64,000 bases of DNA from Calliopum simillimum (lineage: Eukaryota > Arthropoda > Insecta > Diptera > Lauxaniidae): the NCBI GenBank assembly GCA_951812925.1, contig OX638369.1:2604001-2668000 (forward strand), in the 5' to 3' direction. The notes under the pieces were generated by a model that made no database searches, had not been told where the DNA came from, and saw only the letters and a program-made list of their open reading frames with translations. Made by a program: the position numbers and the translations under genes. Of the stretch, positions 49,426 to 60,978 are shown one piece after another; position 1 is the first letter of the stretch; every line of letters starts with the position of its first letter.

Positions 49426-50060
49426 CAAAAACGTTTGGAAAATAACTTATTATACGCTTATTGAAGCAAACATTTCGTTTGGAAATCAACTTGCAAAGTG
49501 TTTGGAAATTCTTGAATTCTAATTATTTAATAATCGAAACTGGACCCTTCAAAGCAAGCTTGTGCAAATCATTTGGAGCAAGCTTTTTATAAATGTTTTT
49601 ATACAATATTTTCCAGATTTTTTTATTCAATATTTTTAAATTGTTTTTTTAGCTTTTCAATTAACATTTTGTTAGTGTTTATTATGTTCATAAAACAATG
49701 TTTTCCAAACATTTTTATATATAATTAAAAATAAAAAACAATGTATGTTTGCTGAGAATCGAACCTATCTATGACCTCCAAGTTACGAGTCGACAATCTT
49801 ATCAACTGACCTAACGTGCCAGTTATGATTCAAATGCCTTGTGTTTTACTTAGATCGATAAGTCATTGAAAAAATAAAATAAAAAATTTTTCGAATGTTT
49901 GGAAAACGGTTATTGAAACGTTTGAAAATAAATAATTTTCCAATTGTTGATTTTAACTTTGCAAATCAATTTTAAAAATAATAAAAAAATAATATTTTCC
50001 AAACGTTTGAATATTGGTTATGAAAACATTTGAAAATTAACTTTTCCCAAGCTTAAAAAT
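49426..50060. repeat. Foldback element with CGTTTGGAAAA ends
   Basis: AACGTTTGGAAAATAA at 49430 and TATTTTCCAAACGTTTGA at 49993 are inverted, with several further (GT)TTGGAAA/TTTCCAAAC pairs inside. The tRNA-like sequence at 49750-49821 lies near the middle. Confidence 0.6.
49750..49821 (-). repeat. tRNA-like sequence, probable SINE head
   Basis: The minus strand reads GTTAGGTCAGTTGATAAG (A-box/D-arm-like) and, about 40 nt on, GGTTCGATTC (B box), spaced as in a tRNA over 72 nt. Acceptor and T stems do not pair well, so it is not a working tRNA gene. It may be a tRNA-derived SINE head or a tRNA pseudogene. Confidence 0.45.
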
Positions 50061-50286
50061 TGAAAGGTTATAAAATTCGAGTGGAGTAAGAATTATGACT
50101 CGGATTTTTTCCGTGCATGCGCATGTGGACATTTTTCTAATTGAGTCTTATCAGGGTGTGCACAATGGGCCTTCTAGGCTGCAGTGATATTTATTGACTA
50201 GATCCCAATCGCTCTTTTAATTCTAAAGGTTCTTGTTGGCACTTTACTTTAGTTTTAAAGTGCAACTGCAAAATTAGGGACACACC

Positions 50287-50791
50287 TTGGCTATACTGGG
50301 ACGATAGCCCTACCATAGCTGAGTAAGACCCCTGACGCAACGCTTTTGAATAAAAAAAATGTTCTGCCGACCGAGGGCGTTCAACAGCCGAAAATTCTTA
50401 TATAACGACCGAATCCTATCCTTAGTATTTAAAAAGTTCATGCAATTCACAGTGTGAAACATTTTTGCAAAAGAATTTTTTTTTGAAAAATTGATATTTT
50501 GCGAGTTATGGTCGAAAAATTTAAAAAACCTAACATTTAACATCAAAATACCCCCCCCCCCCTGTGTAAGATATTTTGGCATAGTATGTTAAAAAAAGTT
50601 AAGTTGTTGGAAATTTGGCTAAAATTTTGGTAAAACGATTTTTGGAATAGTGCAGGGAGCTATTGATCGAAAACTGAAGAGGTTCTCACAAAAACTTTAG
50701 AGGTCGATAAAAACCGTTATGCAGCTGACTTTGCAAAACCCATCAGGGGTTTTACTCAGCTATGGTGGAGCTATCGCCCCAGTATAGCCAA
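50287..50791. repeat. Foldback MITE, 505 bp
   Basis: Arms of about 49 bp: TTGGCTATACTGGGACGATA at 50287 and its complement ending CCCCAGTATAGCCAA at 50791, also sharing CCATAGCTGAGTAA/TTACTCAGCTATGG. A run of C at 50552-50564 lies inside. No coding capacity. Confidence 0.8.
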
Positions 50792-50799
50792 TTTTTTCC

Positions 50800-51600
50800 C
50801 TATCATATTTTTTAAAATTTTTCCACAGTGTTATTTGACTTTTATTTTCTCAATACGCTTGTCACAAATCCTTTCACATATTTGGACTATGTACTAATGC
50901 TCGAAATATATATTTTTTGAAATTCTACATTTCAAAGTTTGATTCCAGAATTCAAGGAAAATCTCGGTATCAGCTAGACACCTGAAAGTTGGCATCTCTA
51001 TCAGTGTTAAATAACTGTGATACTTTTCGCTCAAATCCACAAAGTTTTTATCTCGATAAGCATGATATTACTGCTACCACAATTGTATGTTGTACCTAAG
51101 TATGTAATTGTTCAATTTATTAAATAACTGTCAGTTTTTTATGATACTGCATGTATTTATGTTTGTACTTCAAGGATGTGCTAATTTATTTGCCATTGCT
51201 GTATATTTCGAATATAATTATGTTTGGTGTTGCCTCTTCAAGAGCGATTTCTAAACGATGATTAAATGAATAGTATGGAAATTAATAAAAATTAAAAACT
51301 CATTTATGTTTTTAAATTAGAAATTTCATTTAGCAAAAAATATGAATGAAAGTTTAATGTTTCATTAGGCAGGCAATGAGCGGAGGTCAGTTTGACGCTG
51401 ATAACCTCAGATACTTTGGCACAGAAAAATCAAAAACAAAAAAAAGAAGGGTTGCGCGCAGGCTAAATGAGCTTTAAATAGAATTTTTCAGAAAAATAAC
51501 AGTGATAAGAGTGCGGAGCGTAAAAACTAACAAGAGAAATAAAAGTGAAATTCCATAAAACAGAGAGGGAGCAAAGAATTACAAAAGACAAATGCGAAAA
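50800..51600. other. Intergenic, no gene seen
   Basis: AT-rich sequence leading to the putative promoter near 51.89 kb; nothing recognisable. Confidence 0.35.
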
Positions 51601-51892
51601 ATTCAACAATTGCAAGAGCAACAACACAATAAAAACTCATAAATGCTACAGACAGATAGACAAACATACAAACAAACATATGTACACACACACATACACT
51701 CAATACAAATTATATTAATGGAAAAAAATAAATGGAAACAGCAAATACTAAAGAATGAAATCGTTCTACAGAAAACAAAACACACTCTGCAATGCGAAGA
51801 AACCCCGCGCGATTACTCGTGTGATACAGCCAGCCAGAGCGTGGAGTCCAGAGCGTAGAATCGCATTCACTGTCTAGCATGGTCGAGAGTTT

Positions 51893-51900
51893 CAGTCTCG
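51893..51900 (+). promoter_or_regulatory. Candidate initiator for the downstream EPT1-like gene
   Basis: TCAGTC at 51893 matches the fly initiator and sits in an unusually GC-balanced stretch (51800-51970). It could head a 5' UTR exon spliced to the acceptor at 55006. Speculative. Confidence 0.25.
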
Positions 51901-52197
51901 AGAACTAACGCGACGAGCTGTGATGTGAATTTGAAAAGGTCGTCATTATCGAATCAAAAGCCCGCGAAGCAGCAAAAAAAAAAAAAAATAAAGTCCTGCT
52001 CTCAAGTGTGTGTAATTATGTGTGGCATTATCAAGAGGAAGGGGCCTACATTAAATTAAATTAAAAAAAACAAAATTTATTTAAAGGCCTAGTGTATGCA
52101 GGCATTTTGAAGAAAATAAAAATATTGCTTTTATGAATAAAAAGCAAAAATATCTAAAAGAATTTAAATCACTCTCTTGAACGAATTAAAGTCCAAA

Positions 52198-52386
52198 CCC
52201 AGTGTGCCAGACGGTTCAAATCTTCGCTTTTTTATCCGTTACGGATCCGTTACTGATCCGTTGGCGGGAGAGATTCCCAAAAAAAAAACGAATCGTTTAT
52301 TTTTTTGGAATTTCTCCCGCAAACGGATCAGTAACGGATCCGTAACGGGTAAAAAAGCGAAGATATGAACCGTCTGGCACACTGGG
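52198..52386. repeat. Near-perfect palindromic MITE, 189 bp
   Basis: Arms of about 75 bp from CCCAGTGTGCCAGACGGTTC to GTCTGGCACACTGGG, containing ATCCGTTACGGATCCGTTAC and its complement. Mismatches are few, so it is young or conserved. Confidence 0.85.
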
Positions 52387-53219
52387 AAAGTTCAATAAAA
52401 CAAAATCTAAAAATCAAATGAAAATTATCAGTTATGAGGAAGGGAAACACAACCAAAAATTACGTATTAAACCTGATCTGACGAAAAAAATGATCAAGAA
52501 TGAAAGATTATAATTTTTGGCGATGCTACCGGCAAATGATTAAGACAAAAAAACAGTGGTTTGACTTGTATTACAACAAAAATTAAAACAAAAACAACAA
52601 GGTTACCACGTCCAATTACAAAGCAACAAAGAGTGCATGAGAAAAAACATAAAAACAATAATAATTGCATGTTATTTTTTTTGAACTTGGAATCACGATA
52701 CTTTTTCTCGAGTTTAAAAAAAAAAAATAAATAAAATTACAGTAGTGGCGAATTCAAAAAAAAAAAAAATAAAAAAATGTTCATGTTTCATGCAAGAATT
52801 TATGAACTAAAATCAATTTAAGTTTGGTTAAAAAGAAATATTCTTAAATATGTAAACAATGTAATACAACATGCTCCGAACAGTGGCGTAGATAGGGGGC
52901 TAAGGAGTTTAATCTCCAAATGAGTCTACACTAAGCGATATAATAATTTTGTCGAAAAAAATTCAAGATATTTTGGGCTCTTTTACTATATACGCATATC
53001 TGAAAATAATCTTCGCTTATTTGACCCAGGTTTTTAGAGAATTTTTTTTTCATATGCTATAACTAAGTAAATGTAGTGAAATATACTCCAAAACGTGTAA
53101 AATTAAATAGTTGAACAAGGAAATGAGGGGCTTTCAGGAGGACGTTTTACCTGAAAATTTTGGGAAAATTGAGATTACCGATAATATACGGGAAAGCACA
53201 CACTTCAAAAAATAAAAGA

Positions 53220-54080
53220 TATATTACGGGGCACCTTTCCGAATATTCTAAAGTAAAATTCAGAAAATCTGACTGGCCGGCCATATAAGCAAAAGCTTCA
53301 AAACGCTATTCTGAAAGCGTTTTTGAAGATAATAGAACTAAGTTTTCCTCAGACACTAAAAACAATAAATGAAAGCTCTGAGAAAAACTGGTTGAAATCG
53401 GACAAGAGAGCGTGGCACCTCCCATATAAGCAAAAGATTCAAAATGATACACTGAAAGAGTGTTCTGCGATAATCCAACTAAATTTCACTCAAAACGCTA
53501 TACTGAAAACGTTTTTTGAGATAATCCAACCAAATTTTACTCAGACACTTGGACAAGAAGGCGTTGCTCCTCTCATGCAAGCAAAATTTTCAAAATACTG
53601 CAGTGTAGGGTATTTGATGTTTGGCCAGGCCAAAAGTAACACCCTTACTAGTTTTTACTTTGTTTAGCTCAGCCCACTTCAAGTAATCGAAATCAATTTG
53701 AATCGTTCCAATCACAATTTTTGATATAAAACAGTGATTGTGCTTAGTTGGTGGCTAAATACTTTTGTCACAGAATATTTTTACACTTGGCCTGTGTTTT
53801 TATATTAACTCTTTCGACCCGAAAAAAGAAACTGTGGGGTACACAATATTTGTGATAGGTAAATCTTAGAAACTTAATTTAAGTAAAATGTTTGATCGTC
53901 TTTAAATTCATATTTTCACCGCCAGAGGCGCTTCTTGGATATAATGTCCTTGGAGTGGTTATAAGAAAAAACAGTGGTTACTAAAAATTGCATAAATTTT
54001 ATTAATTCATTCAATTTAAGTGACGTTAATAACAGAGTTATGTATTTATTCAAAAATTTTTGAGACGGGACAGTACAACC
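53220..54080. repeat. Inverted copy of the 26.4-27 kb repeat, with forward flank
   Basis: 53220-53680 is the reverse complement of the 141-bp-unit repeat at 26680-27000 (CTGCAGTGTAGGGTATTTGA, GGCCAAAAGTAACACCCTTA). 53940-54060 matches 26460-26510 (ACAGTGGTTA, AAAAATTGCATAAATT) and 28120-28170 (TTCATTCAATTTAAGTGACG) in forward orientation. Confidence 0.65.
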
Positions 54081-55006
54081 GGTTCGAAAGGGTTAAAGAA
54101 TGAATGTTTATCGTATAAGGGTCTGCAATATATTGAGTTTTTTTTGCCAAAGTAACTAGCGCAAATATTTTAAGTATTTATGCGCATTCTAAATAGTTGC
54201 ATTACTGTCAAAAAAATTATGTCGTGTAAGGCTGGTTTTCAGTACAAAGCGATCTCCGTTCAATTTTCTCTTTGATATACACATCTTAATTTTTTATGCC
54301 ACGACTGTATAAAATGTACGATCAGCATTTTGCACTTGATAATCATTCTCTTTCACCACTTTAAAAGATTGTGCTCTCCTTAAGTATGATAATTCACAAA
54401 TTTTTTGTATGAATATAATGTCTGTTGTAAATCAAAAATGCGTTGCGTGGTGATAGAAAAAAAAAAAAAAAACTAAAAATGCTGATAATACCAGCACTAT
54501 CCGTAAGGCAACAATGAATTAAAATAATCATCAAAACGCTTAACAACAACGTAATAGTGAAACTTAACGTAATCAATAATTCTAAGACCATACTACTTAA
54601 ATGCCATATTGTAGATATGATTTAAGGAAAAATCCAAAGATTAAAGATTAGCAATCGATTAAAGAACAGACGTGTTAAATAAAAGTTGGCAAAGTGCAAA
54701 ATTATAAAATATATAAATAAAAGTGAATGTGATTAAAAAATTATTTATGAAATTAATTCTAAAAGAAAACGAAAATTAAAGAAAATCATTAATTTCGAAA
54801 ATGCTTATTTATTATTTCGAAAATTATATTGACCTCCCAAATTCAAATTAAATTTTTACAGGCGCACGTGAAAGAAAAAAATTTAAAAATTGGTTGATAT
54901 GTACAAACATTTTATTTAGTATCTATTTTTAAGAAGTGAAAGCTTCATTGTCAATATTCTCCTAGTCGCGGCAGCTACACTCAAAGCTGCCATTGTAATT
55001 TTTCAG
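54081..55006. other. Non-coding, probable upstream or intron of EPT1-like gene
   Basis: AT-rich, no ORF of interest. Ends at a good splice acceptor, TTTTTCAG at 54999-55006. Confidence 0.35.
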
Positions 55007-55095
55007 CAATCAACCCCAATTATCCATCCCACCCTGTACGCATTGTCGATTTAATTTGCACTACCTCACTGCCTGCCCACATTTCTGCTGACGCC

Positions 55096-55152
55096 ATGGT
55101 CGGCATTAAATATTTAGGAGAAGCCCATTTGAAGGGTTTCGAACGATACAAG
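55096..55152 (+). CDS. First coding exon of an ethanolaminephosphotransferase 1-like gene (partial)
   Basis: ATG at 55096 with Kozak-like ACGCC opens MVGIKYLGEAHLKGFERYK, 19 codons, ending in a strong donor AAG|GTAAGT at 55153. The exon probably starts at 55007 after TTTTTCAG, so about 90 nt is 5' UTR. EPT1/SELENOI proteins begin with a short lead then L-x-GF-x-KYKYSAVD, and the split after KYK fits an intron there. These ER or Golgi membrane enzymes transfer phosphoethanolamine from CDP-ethanolamine to diacylglycerol. The rest of the gene must lie beyond 64000, so the first intron is over 8.8 kb. Identity rests on a short motif and is moderate. Confidence 0.55.
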
Positions 55153-56066
55153 GTAAGTTGATTTTATTGCTGACTAATATTTTCACTATCACTTGTAAAA
55201 AAAGGTGTATCTAAATTAGAAAATTTTAAATCAAAATGACAAATATTTATAAAATTACATATATATTTCCACAGTGCTTCAAATAGGGTGTTAACAAGTT
55301 TAGTAGCTTGATACACTGAGGAAATGATTTGATCATGTGTATATGTATGTAGGTTTCAATATTAAATATGTATCTACTAACTTTATTGCTTACATATTTT
55401 AACATTTCTATTTTCTTAAGGGCACGGCCAGATATAAAGTCTAATGCTAGGTACAGATTGTAATTTAATTTTCAATTCATTTCGTTTAACATTAAAACTA
55501 CGTCTAGGAAAAGGAATTTAATATGATTAAACAAATTTTATGTTAATGGCACCATATGTATGACAAAGGTATTTTAAATTTGATTAGAACATTTTTATAT
55601 ATATATACTTGCGGAAAGGTTTTTCACTTTTCAACTATAACTTTTCGCTATTTGTTCAAATAAAATGTCATCTCCATATATCGCCCCTATATAGATATTT
55701 GAAGTTAAAAAAACTAATTTGTTTTTTTGTATGGAAATCGTTGTTTTTCATTTACTTTTATTATGAAAAATAACCAAAAGATTAAAAATTTTTGCTTCCG
55801 GTATCCAAGGGAACCCTTGGGTGGAAATTTTTTTTTGAAAATGTAAAACTCATAAGACGCGTAGAAAACACGAAAAAAACCACAATTTTTTTTTTTAAAT
55901 TTCACTTTCCAAAATCCAAGGTGAAAAAAAAAAAAATGCGCGCTGTACCCGAAAAAACTAATCACTAATGACAGAAGTTTTTTTTGCAGCCAACAATTCA
56001 TCAACGATTTCAGGAAAACCTCAGTCAGTATTTCAATGTTACTTATTTTAAAATGTTGTGCATTGC

Positions 56067-57125
56067 GATACAAACCACGTGTAAACGATCAAGATTATTT
56101 TTTTAGGGCATCCGATTTGGCTGAAAATTGGCATAAGTAATAGTAGCATAGTGAAAAAAATAACCACCAAATATTTTTTCAAAATTTAAAAACATGGCGG
56201 AGATATAGGACTTTGAAATTTTTAGGTTAGTTTTTTTTGAGAAGCTATTACTTTAGTTGCATTTATCCAATTCTCAATTTTATGGTGTCAAATGATTTGG
56301 CTTGAAACAGGCTTTAAAATAAAAACTAGCAAAAATTAAAATTTTTTTTTTTTTAGCTTACACTGAAAAAAAAAATTTAAATTGAGTTTCCCAGAATACA
56401 TCATTTTTGATATTTTCTATTTTTCTTGTAAAAAAAGCTACAAGTGTAACTTACTAGTCCTCCTGCCAGTGGTTTTCCGCAATTTTTCAGTACAATTTTT
56501 TTGAATTTAAAATTTTTAATTAAACGTTAATTAGAAATTGAAAAAACTGCGTTGGTACTTTCATTAGTACTATAGAAGCAAAAAAACAGTCAATAAACTA
56601 TTTTCAGCATTTGAAAATTTTTTTTAATAAAAATTTTAGATTAAAAAAATGTACTGAAAAATTGCGGAAGATACTACATTTTATTGTTTTTCTGGAGAAA
56701 CACTGGCAGTCCCAGTCCAATTTTTGGTGGACTGGTAAGTTACACTTGTAGCTTTTTGTTCAAGAAAAATAAAAATATCAAAAATGACGTATTCTGGGAA
56801 ACTCAATTTTAATTTTTTTTTTCAGTGTAAACTATACAAAAAAAAAAATAAAAATTTTTGATAGTTTTTATTTTAAAGCCTGTTTCAAGCCAAATCATTT
56901 GACACCATAAAATTGAGAATTAGATAAATGCAACTAAAGTTTTAGCTTCTCAAAATAAAAAACTAACCTAAAAATTTCAAAGTCCTATATCTCCGCCATG
57001 TTTTTAAATTTTGAAAAAATAATTGGTGGTAATTTTTTTCACTATGCTACTATTATTTATGCCAATTTTTAGCCAAACCGGATGCCATAAAAAAAAATCT
57101 TGATCGTTTACACGTGGTTTGCATC
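56067..57125. repeat. 1.06-kb palindrome (arms about 480 bp) in EPT1-like intron
   Basis: The left arm begins near AAACCACGTGTAAACGATCA (56072); the right arm ends TGATCGTTTACACGTGGTTT (57120). Matching segments run throughout: GGCGGAGATATAGGACTTTG/CAAAGTCCTATATCTCCGCC, GGTGTCAAATGATTTGGCTT and AAGCTACAAGTGTAA. The spacer is about 80 bp. No ORF of substance. Confidence 0.88.
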
Positions 57126-57209
57126 TTGTCTCTTAAAAATTGTTTTGATTTTACCGAAAAATGCTTTTTTTTGTGATTTAAGTTACTTTGAAAAAATGCT
57201 TTACACTTT

Positions 57210-57402
57210 GGGGGTGGCACGTCCCCATAAAAATAACTTCATTATATCTCTGTAAATATTTAACGCACATGAATGATATTTATAAATGTGTAGAGCGCGC
57301 CAGACGAAAAATGCTTTACACTTTTTTTTTGTGCGTTTTTCATGTGCGTTAAATATTTACAGAGATATAATGAAGTTATTTTTATGGGGACTTGCCACCC
57401 CC
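57210..57402. repeat. Inverted repeat, 193 bp
   Basis: GGGGGTGGCACGTCCCCATA to TATGGGGACTTGCCACCCCC, arms about 70 bp including ATTATATCTCTGTAAATATT. It lies directly right of the large palindrome. Confidence 0.8.
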
Positions 57403-57830
57403 ATTTTTCCCAGTACACATTATTTGTCTTGGTGATTTTTACATATTTACCAATTCTCATTTATGTACGTTAAATAGTTTCAGAGATATGATGATTTAAT
57501 TTTTTGGCTCACGGTTTACTTTTCTATGGAAATACCCATATATAAACTAGCTATTACCCGTTGAGCGTTGCCTCACCTTTGTCCTGGTGTCATATACAGA
57601 TATACCAAATCTTATTCATCTGCGTCAACAAATTCATAGCTATTATAGTTTCAGAGACAAGTCGAATTTTGTTTTTTGGGGCGTGGTACTGCTCATTTTT
57701 TCTAATAAGTGTAATTTGGCTTAGTGCTTTTTACACATACGCAAATTTCATTCCTATGCGTGAAGCTGTTTCTGAGATAGGTCGAATTTTATTTTTTTTA
57801 GGGGCGTGGCACCACCCATTTATCGAGCCA
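57400..57830 (+). repeat. GGGGCGTGGCAC-type degenerate tandem modules
   Basis: TTTCAGAGACAAGTCGAATT then GGGGCGTGGTACTGCTC (57676), and TTTCTGAGATAGGTCGAATT then GGGGCGTGGCACCACCC (57802), are two successive units of about 120 bp. A diverged third is at 57480. Parts match 10630-11130 in inverse orientation. Confidence 0.6.
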
Positions 57831-57939
57831 ATAACCTTCCTCTGATCTATGCTAACAAACAACCATCGAAATAGGTCAAGTGGGTTTCGAGTCCATAAAA
57901 ATCGAACACACAAACAAACTTTAATTTTTATATAAGTAT

Positions 57940-59855
57940 TAAATTTTGAAAGTCTATTGTTCTACTAAGGCTTCTAACACAAAATATATATCATATTTTC
58001 GCACATATCTTACATTTGTCTAATTCAATCAATGCACGAAACGAAAAAGTTTTCATTATTTTGTTTATTTTTTATTGATGAGAACCAACTTTTTTGCATT
58101 TCACTTGCGACTCAGTTTCATTTCGATTTCATTTTCATTTTCATTTCTTTCTAATGTGGGGGGTTTCTTCGAAATCGACAAAGCAATTTGCTTCTGTTGT
58201 TTATAATTAAATTAATTAAACACACGTAAATAAAAATGATTGTTTGGAATGGAAATAGTTTTTGTTTTTCATTGAAAAGCTTATTGATTTCAAATTAAAA
58301 AAATAATCTTGAGCGTCAAATACAATCCCTCAAAAGAAATCTAATACGCTGCAAAGAAAGAATATATTACATTCTTTAACATTAAAAGTTATTTTTGGGT
58401 TTTTTTTAATTAAGTTCATTTCTTTTTCAATTTAATTATACAGCAAGACACAGTAATTTTTAAAGGGTGTTTTGCAAAAGTTTGGCTATTGAAAATTGCC
58501 AAGTTATTATTTTTTGGTAGACTATTTCGGATATATGGTTCGATGATTTTTTCACATACTATATACCTTAGAGTGACGCTTGTAATGACCTGGAAGATCC
58601 ATACATATGTGATAATTCTGTTATTGACAAAGCCACCCAAGCGAAATAAAGTGCTATATAAACATATACATAAACAATTTTCACTGAACACTGATTTGAA
58701 AGTAAGCTTTCACAATTTAAACTTTAACAACTTGAAAGCGTTTTTTATGGTATAATATTTAGGATAATGACATCCAACTGAATAAAATCAGCTATCAAAC
58801 ATGTTCCCGATTAGAAAAACAAAAAAAAAAAAAATAAAGTTGCTCGTAAATTATTGTCGGGGCACCAAAAGTTTCTCTTTGATGTTTTGATGTAAATAAG
58901 CTTCATGTAAAATTTGGTCCATTTCGACGAGCATATGATGGATCTCAAACCATTTCAAATACCGAAAACTGCTCCTTAATGTGGAAGAAATGTTTAAAAT
59001 TTAAATTGTTCAACTTCTTATATTGATTTTGAGCCGCTTCAGCCAAATCTGCAATTTATTTCTCCGCAAACTCTGTAGTTTTGGAAAATATTGTCAATTC
59101 CAGGTAGAAAATAAAGAAACGAAAAGGAATGGAGAAATAAAGTGTACATTCAAATTAAGCGGCTCAAAATTCATATAAAAAATGAACAGTATAAATCTTT
59201 TCGGTTTTTAAAATGTTTTGTGATCTATCACATGTTCTCTGAAATGTACCAAATTATGTATGGTGCCTACTTACATCAAAGAGTAACTTTCAAGAACTTT
59301 AATTTTTTCCATACAAATTTATAGCCAGCCTAGTCAATAGTAGGTATTATAGAATATTAAATAAATAATTAAATTATTTCTAAATATATGTATGTATTAT
59401 GTGCACATTTTTAAATTGATAAGCATGAATAAAAGAACAAAAAAAAAAAAAAAAAAATTATACACATGTGCTTATAATAATAAATAAATAGATAGATTAA
59501 AATACAAAAATAGAAAGTAAAGGTTTAAAGAGTGCATACTACGTGAAATAGAAAATGTGCATTAGAAGTGATAAAGGGCAAAAATCCAAATCAAAATCAC
59601 GGATGAAACGTTACTCATACGTCTATTTGCAAAATGATTGCAAGCCCTCGGAAAGGTAGATGGTCAGAGTTCCCTTATTACTCCCCTTAACACACTGGCT
59701 GATAAGTTCATGGTCTGACACGCAATGGACCCACAAAAGCAGAATTAATATTTTTTTAATAAGTATTAATTTTCAAAAGGTAACTTTAAAAATTTGATGA
59801 TTATCTGACATTTTTTTCAAAAGTTACAATGGTAACTGTGAAATAATTTTTGCTA
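57940..59855. other. Intronic/intergenic DNA, no element recognised
   Basis: AT-rich, with a poly-A run at 59440-59456. Short open frames (58416-58755 on both strands) lack features. Confidence 0.4.
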
Positions 59856-59859
59856 TTTT

Positions 59860-60560
59860 TAGAAGAATAAACAAAGAATTTCATGTGTTCATAACACATT
59901 GCTTTTTTGATGAGAAAAAACACCGTTGAAACAAAAGTTTGGCTTGATAAATGTGGTCCGGAATCTGCACTAGGAAAATCGACCATCAATGACTGGCATG
60001 CTGAATTTACTTAAATAAGGTCATACAAGCACAAATAATGCTAAACGTTCTGTTCGCCCAAAATCGGCAGTTTTTCCGCAAAACATAAAAAAGTCCACAA
60101 AATAGTTTAAGAAGACCTTAAAGTGAAAGTGTATGGGATAGCTGACACTTCAAAGATATCAGAAGGTGGTATATTTACAATTTTGCATGAAAATTTTGGC
60201 ATGCGAAAGTTATTTCCAAAGTGGGTGCAGTTTGCGGTTTTTCCAAGGCAATGCATTGAGTCACAAGTCAATGAAAACTATGACTAAAATGAAAGAATTT
60301 CTTTTCGAATAGCTTCCCCTCCCTCTACATTGTATAGATTTTTCACCCAGTGACTTTAACCTGTTCGCAGACCTAAACACGAAGGCTCACTAAAAAAGAT
60401 TTGGCTCAAATAAGGAGTCGGTCGTCGAAAAAAACGCCTATTTTGAGGCCAAATATAAATCGTTCACAAGAAAGGTATCGAAATGTGAGAGAAACGCTGG
60501 AATGATTGTGTCGCTCTCGAAAGAGTCTAAATTTATAAACGAAATTGATTTTGACTAGAA
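59860..60560 (+). pseudogene. mariner-type transposase pseudogene
   Basis: The plus strand reads INKEFHVFITHCFF, then KCGPESALGKSTINDWHAEF, then ILHENFGMRK and a WV segment, matching the helix-turn-helix part of mariner transposases in order. It then jumps to NALSHKSMKTM, the place of DNAPCHKS, where the catalytic Asp is replaced by Gly (QGNA). It continues PSDFNLF, RFGS and YFEAKYKSF towards the C-terminus. The central 140 or so residues, with the first catalytic Asp, are missing and stops are frequent. A decayed copy. Confidence 0.7.
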
Positions 60561-60602
60561 AAGGGTTTTTTCTACATTAGACTTAAAGCTTATCAGCCAA
60601 TA

Positions 60603-60978
60603 GCCGTGTTTCTTTTGACGCGTATATACAATTATGGTTGGTTATTTTTAAATTGCGATAACTCATGAACAGTGAGTGGCACAATAAATACTCTTAGGAA
60701 CTTTTTTATGGAGAATCACGTTCCCTACAAAAAATTTTCATTTTATATTCAAAAAAATTTAGCTTTTAGAAGTTATCATCAAAAACGGCAAAAAATCACT
60801 TTTTCTTAAATAACTTCTAAATAATTATTTTTTTTTACAAGAAATTAAAATTATTTGTAGAGCATGTGGTTTTCCTTGAAAAAGACCCTCGGACTTTTTA
60901 TCGTACGACTCACCGTTCATAAGTTATCGCAATTTGAAAATTACCACTATTTTATATAAGCGTCAAAAGAAACACGGC
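60603..60978. repeat. Foldback MITE, 376 bp
   Basis: GCCGTGTTTCTTTTGACGCG at 60603 and GCGTCAAAAGAAACACGGC ending 60978 are inverted; inner pairs include AATTGCGATAACTCATGAAC/GTTCATAAGTTATCGCAATT. It lies 40 bp right of the mariner remnant. Confidence 0.85.

Noticed and set aside
49750..49821. Functional tRNA gene
   Set aside because: A and B boxes are present but acceptor and T stems mispair, so it is kept only as a tRNA-like repeat.
52880..52930. CAGTGGCGTAG as a hAT terminal inverted repeat
   Set aside because: The motif is typical of hAT ends, but no matching inverted end was found within a reasonable distance.
55714..56073. 119-codon minus-strand open frame
   Set aside because: Phe/Lys-rich translation of A/T homopolymer runs at the edge of a palindrome; no coding character.
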